A stretch of DNA of 64,000 nucleotides from Myxococcaceae bacterium JPH2 (lineage in GTDB: Bacteria > Myxococcota > Myxococcia > Myxococcales > Myxococcaceae), in assembly GCA_016458225.1 (NCBI GenBank), contig JAEMGR010000041.1:1-64000 (forward strand), given 5' to 3'. Made by a program: the position numbers and the translations under genes. The notes under the pieces were generated by a model that did no database searches, was not told the origin of the DNA, and was given only the letters and a program-made list of their open reading frames with translations. This document shows positions 36,524 to 45,993 of the stretch, piece after piece. The number at the start of each line of letters is the position of its first letter. The stretch's first letter is position 1.

Positions 36524-39154
36524 TCAGCGCGCGGCGTCCTGCTTCAACCCATACGTCTTGCCGCCGAACGCGAGCGTGAAGTTGGCGGGGCTGGAGACGG
36601 GGAGCTGGTAGGAGAGCTTCACCGTCACGCTGCTTCCGCTGGGGAGGGTCTGCCACGTCGGCAGCGTGAGCTGCACCCGGTGGAAGTCCCCCTTGAGGCC
36701 GCCCACGTTCGAGCCGCTGTGGTCGCTGCGAATCACGCTCAGCGTCCAACCGGACTGCTGCGACATGGTCGCGGGCGCGGACGTGGCGTAGTCAAACTGA
36801 AGCAGCGCGCCTCCGGGGATGGTCTGCCCGGAGTTGTTGGTGAGCTTCATCGCGGGGTTGATGGGGTAGTTCGCATCACCGACGGCGAAGTCTCCTACCT
36901 CCACGGCCACGTCGAGCACGTCCGTGGGCATCCCCTGGTTCGCGCGCAGGTTGCGGTACGGCGAGGCGGTCTTGAACTTGTCGTAGATGAGGTTCGTCAG
37001 CGTCGAGCCCATGAAGTACTCGCCCTGGCCGTTGTTGCGGGTGGCATCGAAGGCGTAGTCCCCCGCCAGCTCCCAGAACATGATGCCGCCGATGCCCCGG
37101 TCCACCACGTACTGGGCCTTCACCGCGATGGACTCCTCGTCCTCGGTGGAGAGGAAGACCTTCTTCGTCGCGTTCCACAGCCACGGCGCGACCATGGAGG
37201 CGCTGTAGCTGCGGACATAGGTGCCCGTGAGCTTGTCCGTGGGGTCGTTCACCGGATCCAACCCATACGCCGTCACGTAGGTGCCCTGGAGCCCCGCCTG
37301 GAGGTTCTTCGCGTGCCACATCGGGTTGCTGCCCGAGCCCACCTCGGCCCCCAGCGAGTTCTTGTCGTGCCAGAGGTTGTCGATGCCAATGGCCCCGTTG
37401 CCACACGGCACCGTCGAGCCCACGTTCGGCCCCGTGCCCGGCGGGCACTTCGTCTGGTCTCCCAGCGGCGCCGTGCCCCACAGGCCGTTCGTGCCATTGC
37501 TCACGTTCTGCCAGCCACGGGTGTAGTACGGCACGCCCAGGTTGATGCGCCCCGCTTGCAGCGCGCCTCGGAAGTAGTGATAGGCCCAGTCCGTGTTCAG
37601 GTACCCGATGCCGCCGTAGGTCCCATACACGTTCCAGTTGAGCAGCTCGCCATCCTTGCCGTCGTCGAACAGCGGCGCGTTCGGCCCCACGAACTGGTTC
37701 CAGGCACCGTGCAGGTCGTACGTCATCAGGTTGGCGTAATCCAGATACTGGGTGACCTGATACGTCTCCGTCCCTCGCAGGATCCAGCCCGAGGCCGTGG
37801 TGGCCGCCGTCAGCAGGTAGTACTTGCCGTCCGCCGCGCTCGCCGCGTCGAGCTTCTCGCGCAGCGTCTTCATCAGCGCGACATATCCCTTCATGAGTCC
37901 CGAGCGCCGAGGCGTGGCGATGGAGAAGTCATCCGGGTTGCCCGCGTTGGGCATGGACGTGGCGTACTCGAAGTCGATGTCCGCGCCGTCAAACCCATAC
38001 GTGCGCAGGAACGCGACGACCGAGTCCGCGAACGTGTTGATGGCCGCCTGGTTCACCGTGTTGCTGCTCGTCGTCGTCAGCGTATAGAAGCCGCCGCTCG
38101 CCACGCGGTTGCCATTGTCATCCAGGTAGCCACCCGACTCCGCCCAGCCCCCAATGGACACCAGCGTCTTCACCGCCGGGTACTGCTTCTTGAACTTGTT
38201 GAGCAGGTTGAAGTGCCCCTTGTAGGGGAAGGCGGGATCCATCTCCGCGCCGGCCACGCCGGGCCACTCCTGCCCCGTGGCGGGGTTGTTCGGCGTGTTC
38301 GCTCCCACGGAGACCTTGTTCTGGCCATCCACGTGCGCGAACGCGTAGTTGATGTGAGTCACCTTGTTCCAGGGAATCTTCGGCACCAGATAGGACGGGG
38401 CGCCGTTCTTGCCGTCTCGCCAGCTCGTGAAGTACCCGATGATGCGGCGCGGGTGGTCCGCCCCCATCTTCTCGCGGCCCGCCGAGTCGTAGACGAGGCA
38501 GTACGGCACCGTCACGCCCGGCGTCGAGTACAGGCCATCCGGACGGCAGCCCACCGGCTCGCTTCCGCCGTTGGTGGTCGTCACGGGGAGCGCGGTGCTC
38601 GCCGCGGAGACGTTGCCCGCCGCGTCGCGCGCCTTGACAGTGAATGAGTAGGCCGTGTTCGCGGTCAGGCCCGAAACGATCGCCGAGGGGTCCGTGACGG
38701 ACACGGCCAGGGTGCTGCCCTGGTACACGTCGTAGCCCGTCACGCCCTTGTTGTCCGTCGACGCGGTCCACGCCAGCGCGACGCTGGTCGGGCCCACGCT
38801 GGTGGTGCGCAGGCCGGCCGGCACGGAGGGAGGAACCGTGTCCACCTCACCGCCGGTGCCGCACGCGCCCACCAGCTTGTACCAGCCGCTCGCCGTTCCG
38901 TAGACCGGGTCCGCGGTCCAGATGGCGACGAGGGCCTCATAGAGATTGTTCTGATACACGACGCGGTCGCCGGCCTTGTAGATGGTGCTGGCGTTCCACG
39001 CGGGGACGCCGGTGCAGTCCACCGCCAGCGCCGCGCGGCTTCCCTCCAGCGACGAGGGCGACGCATCGGCGGCGTCCGAAGACAGACACGCGGTCGTGCT
39101 CGAGAGCAGCAGCATCCCCGCCAGGGACGCGCTCCTCCAAGAAAGGCAATGCAT
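36524..39154 (-). CDS. Secreted GH18 chitinase with chitin-binding, FnIII and ChiC-type C-terminal domains
   Basis: The protein has 876 residues. A signal peptide ends near TTAC (possible lipoprotein, weak lipobox). Domains in order: a CBM5/12-type chitin-binding module (VPAWNASTIYKAGDRVVY...GWYKLVGAC), one fibronectin type III domain (about 105-195), the GH18 barrel (about 225-745) with SIGGW and FDGADIDFEY (D392, D394, catalytic E396), and a C-terminal domain resembling pfam06483 (LDVAVEVGDFAVGDANYPIN onward). It hydrolyses beta-1,4 GlcNAc links in chitin outside the cell with substrate assistance. ATG at 39154 has GAGGAG six bases upstream. It lies 47 bases downstream of an ECF sigma gene on the same strand. 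Confidence 0.95.
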   Translation of the reverse strand: MHCLSWRSASLAGMLLLSSTTACLSSDAADASPSSLEGSRAALAVDCTGVPAWNASTIYKAGDRVVYQNNLYEALVAIWTADPVYGTASGWYKLVGACGTGGEVDTVPPSVPAGLRTTSVGPTSVALAWTASTDNKGVTGYDVYQGSTLAVSVTDPSAIVSGLTANTAYSFTVKARDAAGNVSAASTALPVTTTNGGSEPVGCRPDGLYSTPGVTVPYCLVYDSAGREKMGADHPRRIIGYFTSWRDGKNGAPSYLVPKIPWNKVTHINYAFAHVDGQNKVSVGANTPNNPATGQEWPGVAGAEMDPAFPYKGHFNLLNKFKKQYPAVKTLVSIGGWAESGGYLDDNGNRVASGGFYTLTTTSSNTVNQAAINTFADSVVAFLRTYGFDGADIDFEYATSMPNAGNPDDFSIATPRRSGLMKGYVALMKTLREKLDAASAADGKYYLLTAATTASGWILRGTETYQVTQYLDYANLMTYDLHGAWNQFVGPNAPLFDDGKDGELLNWNVYGTYGGIGYLNTDWAYHYFRGALQAGRINLGVPYYTRGWQNVSNGTNGLWGTAPLGDQTKCPPGTGPNVGSTVPCGNGAIGIDNLWHDKNSLGAEVGSGSNPMWHAKNLQAGLQGTYVTAYGLDPVNDPTDKLTGTYVRSYSASMVAPWLWNATKKVFLSTEDEESIAVKAQYVVDRGIGGIMFWELAGDYAFDATRNNGQGEYFMGSTLTNLIYDKFKTASPYRNLRANQGMPTDVLDVAVEVGDFAVGDANYPINPAMKLTNNSGQTIPGGALLQFDYATSAPATMSQQSGWTLSVIRSDHSGSNVGGLKGDFHRVQLTLPTWQTLPSGSSVTVKLSYQLPVSSPANFTLAFGGKTYGLKQDAAR

Positions 39155-39201
39155 TGCATTCTCCTCGGGACACGCGGCGCGCCAGGACAGCGCACCGGGT
39201 T

Positions 39202-39879
39202 TCAGGACCAGGGGCCCTGTCTCAAAGAGGAAGGCACCCGCGAGTTCGGGTCACCACCCGTCCGCCGGCGCGCCTCCGCGTTCGGCAGCCGATGCACGCC
39301 GCCTGGCACACCCTCTCGCGCCACCAGCGCGCGCAGGTGCGCTCGCCCGAGCCGCAGCCGGCTGCGCACCGTCTCGAACGGAACGCAGAGCACGCCCGCC
39401 AGCTCCGGCACGCTCATGCCATGCACGTGATGCATGACCAGCACGCGGCGCTGCTCACCCGGAAGCCGCTCCAGCAGCGCATCCACGCGCTGACGCCAGA
39501 GACAGTCCTCGCGGGTGTCGTCGAGGCTCGGCGCGGCCACCTCGGCCAGCGCCTCCTCGTCGAGGCGCGAGCGCTCCAGCCGCGCGCGACGGGAGGCCGC
39601 GAAGCTCACGCGCCGCACCACCTGGTCCGCCCAGGCGACGAGCGCCCCATCGCCTCGGTAGCTGGGCAACCCTCGGTAGATGGCGACGAGGGCCTCTTGC
39701 GTGACGTCGTCCACCTCGGTGTCTCGCCGGAGCAGCCCGCGCACCCGCGTGCGGACTCGCGGCAACAGCTCCGTGAGGAGCGCTCCCACCGAGTCACGCG
39801 ACCACGCATGCGGGGCCATCAAAGGGAAGCCCTGCCCCACGCCCCGCCCGCCTCCGTCCCTGCGTCTGACGCTCGCCAT
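39202..39879 (-). CDS. ECF-type RNA polymerase sigma factor
   Basis: This 225-residue protein has sigma region 2 (TEVDDVTQEALVAIYRGLPS, then AWADQVVRRV) and region 4 (DALLERLPGEQRRVLVMHHV, then SVPELAGVLCVPFETVRSRL). ATG at 39879 was chosen because GGGAGA lies five bases before it; an ATG at 39891 is also in frame. There is no anti-sigma gene next to it. The gene directly downstream is the GH18 chitinase, so the simplest reading is a dedicated chitinase-inducing sigma factor that also transcribes itself. The activating signal is unknown; regulation could be transcriptional or through the Arg/Pro-rich C-terminal tail. Confidence 0.92.
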   Translation of the reverse strand: MASVRRRDGGGRGVGQGFPLMAPHAWSRDSVGALLTELLPRVRTRVRGLLRRDTEVDDVTQEALVAIYRGLPSYRGDGALVAWADQVVRRVSFAASRRARLERSRLDEEALAEVAAPSLDDTREDCLWRQRVDALLERLPGEQRRVLVMHHVHGMSVPELAGVLCVPFETVRSRLRLGRAHLRALVAREGVPGGVHRLPNAEARRRTGGDPNSRVPSSLRQGPWS

Positions 39880-39970
39880 GTGTTCTCCCATCGCGTGCGC
39901 TGGAAAGGTCGGGCACGGGGCCGCCCGGCCCATCGGGCGCACCCGATGGGCTGGCTCGCGGCACGTCAAC

Positions 39971-40021
39971 GCGGCACCCGCGCCCCGTGCTCCTCCGGAC
40001 CCGGAGCAGCACGGGTGCCGC
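39971..40021 (-). terminator. Nested hairpin terminator after the GH20 gene
   Basis: Outer arms GCGGCACCC / GGGTGCCGC enclose an inner stem CCGTGCT-C-CTCCGG / CCGGAG-C-AGCACGG (39985-40014, one mismatch, 2-base loop). It starts seven bases beyond the GH20 stop on the minus strand and separates the GlcNAc operon from the sigma/chitinase pair. Confidence 0.75.
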
Positions 40022-40027
40022 GGTGCC

Positions 40028-42721
40028 TCAGTTCAGCTCGACCACGCGGCTGGTACGGCCATCCTCGGCGCGCGCCCGCAGCAGCACCCGGCCCGCGACC
40101 CGGACCGGCTGCGCGTAGGGCAGCCAACGCTTGCCACCATCGAGCGAGTACTCGAGGCCCAGTCCGGGGAAGCGCACGTTGGCGAAGAGCTGACCGCCGC
40201 GACGCTCGGCCCCCGGCAAGGGGATGCGGTAGTTGACGCCCACCCCGTCCGGCAGCTCCCCGCGCACGTCCACGGGACGATAGGCCCCGAGCCGCGGCAG
40301 CACGTACTGGCCCAGGCTGTTGGCGAAGCGCGCCCACAGCGCGGGCATCTCGGAGACGGGCGGCAGGTCCGGGTTCCACGCGCGCTCGGCCACGCCCAGC
40401 AGCTTGGGGAACGCGAGGTACTCCATCACCTCGGGCGTCTTCACGTTCTCGCCAAAGAGCAGGCCGTGCATGCCCAGGATGTTGCGGCGGCCCTCGGCGG
40501 TGAGGTGCTCCTTCGCGTCCCAGGACTCGGGCGGAATGGGGTTGCCCATCCGGTCATGCGTCCCGTTCACGTAGACATCGAACGGGCGGTACTCGAAGGT
40601 CTTCTTCTCGTCGACGAAGTTGGCCCAGTAGTAGCCGGGCTCGTCGGGGTCCTTGTTGTACGCGAGGTCCATGTACAGGTTCGTCGCGTGCGACAGGATG
40701 ACCCGGTAGCCCTGGTTGGCGTACCGGTAGGCATCATCCTCGCGGCCCCAACCCCAGACATTGCTCCACGGCATGGGGATGAAGCCCGGCAGCGCCAGCC
40801 CGTGGTGGATGATGTCGTCCCAGCCCGTCACCGCGGCGCCCGATTGGGCAATGAGGCCACCCCACCGCGAGAAGAACAGGTTGAAGCGCTCCAGGTCGCT
40901 CAGGCCCTGCGTCTCCGGATTGCCCTGGCACGCGGGAGAGCCCGCCCACCACACGTTCGCCGCCAGCGAGGGCAGCTCATCGCCGCCCGCGTGGATGGCC
41001 ACCAGCCGGGCCGCGGGCACCGCGTCGTAGCGGGCCTTCAGCTCGCGCACCACCTTGCCCAGGAAGGCATACGTGGAAGACAGACACGGGTTGACGAAGT
41101 TGTCCGTATAGCCTTGCACGCTGGTGTGGCGGGACGCGTCGTTGGGGTCCACCAGGCGATACTCCTGGGCCCGCGTGGGGTCCGAGTCCCGATACTGGCG
41201 ATAGCGATACTCCATGGCCTTCACCGCGGCCCGCGCGTGGCCCGGCATGTCGATCTCCGGGATGATGTCGATGTGGCGCTCGGCCGCGTAGGCGAGCAGC
41301 TCCTCGAACTCCTTCGTCGTGTAATAGCCGCTGCCCCGGCCCACGAAGTTGAGCGTCGCGGTCTCGAAGCCCTGGTAGCTCGGGGCCGCGCCCCCATTGG
41401 CCTCGGTGGGGGAGCTGGCCTTGAAGGCGACGCGATCGCCAGACCCCAGGTCGCTGCCACTACCCAGGCCGATCTGCAGCATCTCCGCCTCTTGCAGATC
41501 ATGGCCGCGCCGCGAGCCGTACGTCGTCAGCTCGGGGATGCCGGGCACCTCGATGCGCCAGCCCTCGTCATCCGCCAGCCGCAGGTGCAAGGCATTGAGC
41601 TTGTAGTGGGCCATCACGTCGAGCAGCTTCTTCACCGTCTCCTTCGACTGGAAGTGCCGCGCCACATCCAGGCTCATGCCGCGGTACGCGAAGCCCGGCG
41701 CGTCGACAATGCGCACGCGGGGGAGCGCCACGGACGCAGGCCGCGCCTCGCGCTTCACCGAGGCGGTGTAGGCCGCCACGGGGACGAGCTGGCGCAGCGT
41801 CTGGATGCCATGGAACACACCCGTGGCATCCGAGCCCACCAGGGACACGGCCGAGTCCGTGACCTCCAGGGTGTAGCCCTCCGCGTCTCGGGCGCCGTCG
41901 CCATCGACATCCAGCGTGGCGTCCACGCGCAGCTCGATCCGCTCCGAGCCCGCATTCGCCTCGCGCACACTCACCGGCGCGGCGATGACGTCACCGAGCG
42001 CCGCGGCCAGATAGGCGGCCTCGCCGGACAGGCCCGGCGCGTAGCGGATGCCCACCGCGCCCTCCAGCGTCAGCACGCCGTCGCGCGCCTCCACCTGGCG
42101 GGGCTGCGGCAGCAAGCGGCCCTTGAGGTCGAGCGCCTGGAACGAGGGGTTCTCCGCATAGCGCAGGCCCGGCGTCTGGACGGGGAGCACGTCTCCCTCG
42201 AAGCGCGTGGTCTGCTTGGGGTCCGCCGCGTCCAGCCGCACGGTGGCGGGGACCGCGATGGACACCGCGTCCTGGAGGGCGCCCCCCTCGAAGACGACGC
42301 GGAAGCCGGCGGGCGCGTCCGTCTTCAGGATGGCCCAGTCGGAGGCGAGCACGGACAGCGTGCGCCGCTCCCCTGGCCGCAGGGGCGTGAAGTTCGCCAG
42401 GGGCTCCAACACGTAGGCGTCGCCGCTCTGCGCCTGCCCCGCCTTGGAGATGCGGATGCCCTGCGCCGCGAGCGCCTGGATGCCCGTCGCATCCCCCTCG
42501 CCTTCATCGAGGACGCGGCGCACGAAGCTGAAGTAGAGCTTCCATCCGGTGGCCCCCAGCTCGCGCGTGCCGCGATTCTCCAGGGTGAACTCGGAGCGGA
42601 AGAACTTCCAGCTCCCCACCGAGTTGTCCACCGGCTGCCACTCGACGGCCAGCTCCGTCGGGCGACGGCAGGCCGAGGCCAGCAACGTCACGACTGCGAG
42701 GCACAGCACGAGCCGCTTCAT
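40028..42721 (-). CDS. GH20 beta-N-acetylhexosaminidase (chitobiase-type lipoprotein)
   Basis: The protein has 897 residues. A lipoprotein signal ends LLASAC. The N-terminal domain is the CHB_HEX carbohydrate-binding type (FFRSEFTLENRG...GWKLYFSFVRR), followed by GH20b and the GH20 barrel with FAYRGMSLDVARHF and the catalytic pair in AIHAGGDELP (Asp581, Glu582). The C-terminal domain (RYSLDGGKRW-like, LRARAEDGRTSRVVEL) is the CHB_HEX_C fold. It removes terminal GlcNAc from chitobiose and longer chito-oligomers by substrate-assisted catalysis, at the outer membrane or periplasm. ATG at 42721 has GGGAGA five bases upstream. It is the last gene of the murQ-nagF-nagE-porin-GH20 operon. Confidence 0.95.
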   Translation of the reverse strand: MKRLVLCLAVVTLLASACRRPTELAVEWQPVDNSVGSWKFFRSEFTLENRGTRELGATGWKLYFSFVRRVLDEGEGDATGIQALAAQGIRISKAGQAQSGDAYVLEPLANFTPLRPGERRTLSVLASDWAILKTDAPAGFRVVFEGGALQDAVSIAVPATVRLDAADPKQTTRFEGDVLPVQTPGLRYAENPSFQALDLKGRLLPQPRQVEARDGVLTLEGAVGIRYAPGLSGEAAYLAAALGDVIAAPVSVREANAGSERIELRVDATLDVDGDGARDAEGYTLEVTDSAVSLVGSDATGVFHGIQTLRQLVPVAAYTASVKREARPASVALPRVRIVDAPGFAYRGMSLDVARHFQSKETVKKLLDVMAHYKLNALHLRLADDEGWRIEVPGIPELTTYGSRRGHDLQEAEMLQIGLGSGSDLGSGDRVAFKASSPTEANGGAAPSYQGFETATLNFVGRGSGYYTTKEFEELLAYAAERHIDIIPEIDMPGHARAAVKAMEYRYRQYRDSDPTRAQEYRLVDPNDASRHTSVQGYTDNFVNPCLSSTYAFLGKVVRELKARYDAVPAARLVAIHAGGDELPSLAANVWWAGSPACQGNPETQGLSDLERFNLFFSRWGGLIAQSGAAVTGWDDIIHHGLALPGFIPMPWSNVWGWGREDDAYRYANQGYRVILSHATNLYMDLAYNKDPDEPGYYWANFVDEKKTFEYRPFDVYVNGTHDRMGNPIPPESWDAKEHLTAEGRRNILGMHGLLFGENVKTPEVMEYLAFPKLLGVAERAWNPDLPPVSEMPALWARFANSLGQYVLPRLGAYRPVDVRGELPDGVGVNYRIPLPGAERRGGQLFANVRFPGLGLEYSLDGGKRWLPYAQPVRVAGRVLLRARAEDGRTSRVVELN

Positions 42722-42734
42722 CGGTTCTCCCTTC

Positions 42735-42750
42735 GCCACGTCGCCGTGGC
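42735..42750 (-). other. Small hairpin between porin and GH20 genes
   Basis: GCCACG / CGTGGC with a 4-base loop lies in the 63-base gap between the porin and GH20 genes. It may tune the relative amounts of the two products; it has no T tract. Confidence 0.25.
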
Positions 42751-42784
42751 CATGGAAACGAATGGGTTGGAGACAGCCAGGGAC

Positions 42785-44158
42785 TCAGAGCCACCACTCG
42801 ACGCGCGCGCCCAGGTAGTGACCGACCTTCGAGCCGCCCACCGTCTGGAGGTACGGCGAGATGACGCGATCCACCGCGGCCTGGTTGTAGAGCGCGAGCG
42901 TGTAGAACAGCCGCAGGTGCGGGCGGGCCCACACGTCACGCTTCCCGGTGGGCACCAGCGTGGGGACGATGGACAGCTTCATCGCCGTGCCGAACTTCTG
43001 GTGGCCCTCGCGCAACCCCTGGAAGCTCGCCTCGTTGACCAGGTGGAACTGATCATGGAGGTACAGGGTGCTCTGCGCGCCGACCGCGTACTCGACGTAC
43101 CGGTCAGAGACCGCGCCGCTCGCGCCACGCCCCGCGTGGAGGATGCCGTAGCCATTGAGGCTGAGCAGCGGGTTCACGTTGACGAGGAAGTGATCGACCG
43201 CTTCCACGCCATAGGCTCCCGAGTACTTGCCGCTCTCGGAGGGCAGGCCATAGGTGTTCCAGGTCGGCGTACCGCCCAGGCTGCCATTCGCGATGCGGCT
43301 GCCGAAGCGCACGGACGCGTCGTTGAAGCTGCCATTGCCCAGGTCCAGGTGGCCCTTCACGCCGGCCACCACGCCCACGTCCTTCGGGAGGGTCCGCTGC
43401 TCATCGCCCAGGCGGGTGACGGCCTGGGGCAGCGAGTGCACCTCGGCCAGCAGGTGCACGGAGTGCTTGTTGGGGAAGGCTTGCGTGTACTGCGCCACCA
43501 GCACCGTGCGCTGGCGCCGCTGATCCGGCTTGCCGTCGCCATCCGTGTCGATGGCGTACTCCGCGAGGGTCGCGGAGGTCTGGAGCAGCACCGCCACGTC
43601 CAGCGGGCCGTACTGCATGCCCAGGCCCTGCGCGGACAGGTTGTTGAAGTACCAGTAGTCAGACAGGTACACGTTCGTGCCGCGATAGAAGCGCACGCCG
43701 CCCCAGAACTTCAGGCCCGGCAGCAGGATGTTCCCCGCCGCGACGTAGGCCTCGCCCAGCTCGAGCGCCAGCGTCGAGCTGAAGCGGTTGCTGGTGAGGC
43801 CAATGAACAGGCCGTTGTCCGCCCACATCGCCGGCGTCAGCACCGCGTACGCATAGGGCGCGTCCGGGCTGCTCTCCGCTTGCTTCAGCAGGTGCAGCTT
43901 GAGGGAGGGCTCCAGATAGTCACCCTCCTCCAGCCGACCGCCCACGGAGCGGCCCGTGAGGTTGAAGGTCTTTCCCTGGATGAACTCGCCGCTGGTGGGC
44001 GCCCAGCCCACGCCGACGCGGCCGTACATGGAGAACTCCAGCCGGTCCGCCAGGGATTGCGCGCTCGCGGACGACGCCAGCAAGAGACTCAGCGCGGCCA
44101 CGAGCAGGCGCGCCGGACGGGACTGGAACAGGGGAACTGCGGGGCCACCGGGAATCAT
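42785..44158 (-). CDS. LamB/maltoporin-like outer-membrane sugar porin (probable chitoporin)
   Basis: This 457-residue protein has a signal peptide ending SSASAQ and then alternating aromatic/polar strands of a beta-barrel, such as GGVRFYRGTNVYLSDYWYFN (typical LamB GxRFYxRxDVHxxDxYYxN pattern) and a last strand YLGARVEWWL. The LamB signature and the position between nagE and GH20 suggest passage of chito-oligosaccharides or GlcNAc through the outer membrane. An acidic Asp-rich loop (DTDGDGKPD) could bind calcium. ATG at 44158 follows GGAGG by 7 bases. Substrate preference is inferred from neighbours only. Confidence 0.82.
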   Translation of the reverse strand: MIPGGPAVPLFQSRPARLLVAALSLLLASSASAQSLADRLEFSMYGRVGVGWAPTSGEFIQGKTFNLTGRSVGGRLEEGDYLEPSLKLHLLKQAESSPDAPYAYAVLTPAMWADNGLFIGLTSNRFSSTLALELGEAYVAAGNILLPGLKFWGGVRFYRGTNVYLSDYWYFNNLSAQGLGMQYGPLDVAVLLQTSATLAEYAIDTDGDGKPDQRRQRTVLVAQYTQAFPNKHSVHLLAEVHSLPQAVTRLGDEQRTLPKDVGVVAGVKGHLDLGNGSFNDASVRFGSRIANGSLGGTPTWNTYGLPSESGKYSGAYGVEAVDHFLVNVNPLLSLNGYGILHAGRGASGAVSDRYVEYAVGAQSTLYLHDQFHLVNEASFQGLREGHQKFGTAMKLSIVPTLVPTGKRDVWARPHLRLFYTLALYNQAAVDRVISPYLQTVGGSKVGHYLGARVEWWL

Positions 44159-44187
44159 GTGTGAACCTCCGGGCAAGGCACGGCCAG

Positions 44188-44206
44188 CCCCTCCTCTTCG
44201 GAGGGG
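44188..44206 (-). other. Perfect hairpin between nagE and porin genes
   Basis: CCCCTCC / GGAGGGG with a 5-base loop lies in the 88-base gap. It is a candidate partial terminator or mRNA-stabilising element that sets porin/GH20 expression relative to the transport genes. Confidence 0.4.
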
Positions 44207-44246
44207 TTGAATCAGTGAGGGAGACTGCGACTGGAAGGGGTGTCGG

Positions 44247-45965
44247 CTAGAGCATGGCGCGCAGCTCGTCCGCGACGCGGTCCGCGGTGGGGCCGAGGAT
44301 GACCTGCACGCTGCCACTGGCGGGCTTCACCACGCCGCGCGTCCCGAGCCCCTGGAGCTTCGCGTCGTTGACGAGCTGCTCATCGGCCACGCTCAACCGC
44401 AGCCGCGTGGTGCAGCTCTCCACGACGCGCACGTTGCCAGCGCCGCCCAGCGCATCGAGCATGGCGCGCGCGAGGATGCGGTGCTCGCCGCCCGAGGCCC
44501 CCTGGGCCTGGAGCACGCGCTGCACCTCGCCTGCAATGACATCCGCCTCGGGCCCGATGATGACCTGCACGCTGCCCGCCGCCGGGCGCAGCACCCCGCG
44601 CACGCCCAGCTGCTTCAGCGCGACCTCATCCACCCGCGCGCCGTCCTGGACCTGAAGCCGAAGCCGCGTGGTGCAGGCGTCGACCTCCTTCACGTTGAGC
44701 GCACCGCCGAGGGCTCGCAGGTAGGCCTCGCCGCGCGCCAGCACGGGCACCGCGTCTCCGATGCCGACAGGCGCGCTCGCGACGACGGCCTGCTCATCCT
44801 CGCGGCCCAGCGTCTTGAGGTTGAAGCGCGCGATGACCACGCGGAAGACGCCGTAGTAGACGAGGCCGTAGCCCAGGCCCACCGGCAGCAACCAGAGCGG
44901 GTGCGTGGACTTGCCGTAGTTCAGCACGTAGTCGAACAGCCCCGCGGAGAAGCCAAAGCCCAGCTTCACGCCGAGGGCATCCATGATGACGTGCGACAGG
45001 CCCGTCATCACCGCGTGCAGCACGTAGAGCAGCGGCGCCAGGAACATGAAGGCGAACTCGACGGGCTCGGTGACACCCGTCAGCGCCGAGGTGAGCGCCA
45101 TGGACAGCAGCACCCCGCCCACGCGCGCGCGGTTCTTCGAGGGTGCCGCGTGGTACATCGCGAGGCACGCGGCGGGCAGGCCGAACATCATCACCGGGAA
45201 GAAGCCCGCCATCATCGCGCCCGCGGACGGGTCTCCCGCGAAGAAGCGCTTCAGGTCGCCCGTCACGCCGTTGTAGTCACCGAGCACGAACCACGCGAGG
45301 TTGTTGATGATGTGGTGCAGCCCCGTGACGATGAGCAGGCGGTTGAGGAAGCCGTAGACGAACAGCCCCAGGCTCCCCGCGCTCATCACCGAGCGGCTGA
45401 ACCCATCCAGCCCCATCTCGACCACGGGCCAGCCGTACCCGAACGCGAGCGCATAGAGAAGACAGACGCTGCCCGTCACGATGGGCACGAAGCGCCGACC
45501 ACCGAAGAACGCGAGGTACTCGGGCAGCTTCATGTCCTTGAAGCGGTTGTAGAGAAAGCCCGCGCTCAGGCCCGAGAGGAGACCGACGGGCGTGCTGATC
45601 TTCGCCGCGAGCCGCGCCTTGTACGTCGAGAGCGCCAGGTCGCGTGCGGCACCCGCCAGGCCCGCCGTCACCTCGGGGGGAATGGTGATGAGCGCCTCCG
45701 TCCCCTTGATGACGATGAAGTAGCCCACCGCGCCCGCGAGCCCCGCCGCGCCGTGGTTCTCCCGAGCGAAGCCCACGGCCACGCCCACCGCGAACAACAG
45801 CCCGAGGTTGGAGAAGATGGCGTCGCCCGCCGCCGCCAGGAAGGCGATGTCGAGCAGGTCCGGTTGCCCCAAGCGGAGCAACAAGCCCGCGATGGGCAGC
45901 ACGGCAATGGGCAGCATCAGCGCGCGCCCGAGCTGTTGCACTCCACCAAACGTGTTTCTCACCAC
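44247..45965 (-). CDS. nagE: N-acetylglucosamine PTS transporter, EIIC with two tandem EIIB domains
   Basis: The protein has 572 residues. Residues 1-380 are the hydrophobic EIIC domain of the glucose/GlcNAc family (AVLPIAGLLLRLG, GLHHIINNLAWFVLG). Two EIIB domains follow, each with the phosphocysteine motif CTTRLRL (Cys431 and Cys518) and the GVxxPxxGSVQVIxGP segment. It imports and phosphorylates GlcNAc; phosphate comes from the EIIA part of NagF. GTG at 45965 has GGAGGT five bases upstream; a second GTG follows directly. It lies 28 bases downstream of nagF, so the two PTS proteins are made together. MurNAc or glucose remain possible additional substrates because MurQ is in the same operon. 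Confidence 0.93.
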   Translation of the reverse strand: MVRNTFGGVQQLGRALMLPIAVLPIAGLLLRLGQPDLLDIAFLAAAGDAIFSNLGLLFAVGVAVGFARENHGAAGLAGAVGYFIVIKGTEALITIPPEVTAGLAGAARDLALSTYKARLAAKISTPVGLLSGLSAGFLYNRFKDMKLPEYLAFFGGRRFVPIVTGSVCLLYALAFGYGWPVVEMGLDGFSRSVMSAGSLGLFVYGFLNRLLIVTGLHHIINNLAWFVLGDYNGVTGDLKRFFAGDPSAGAMMAGFFPVMMFGLPAACLAMYHAAPSKNRARVGGVLLSMALTSALTGVTEPVEFAFMFLAPLLYVLHAVMTGLSHVIMDALGVKLGFGFSAGLFDYVLNYGKSTHPLWLLPVGLGYGLVYYGVFRVVIARFNLKTLGREDEQAVVASAPVGIGDAVPVLARGEAYLRALGGALNVKEVDACTTRLRLQVQDGARVDEVALKQLGVRGVLRPAAGSVQVIIGPEADVIAGEVQRVLQAQGASGGEHRILARAMLDALGGAGNVRVVESCTTRLRLSVADEQLVNDAKLQGLGTRGVVKPASGSVQVILGPTADRVADELRAML

Positions 45966-45993
45966 GATGTACCTCCGTTGTGGGGCCGGCCGC

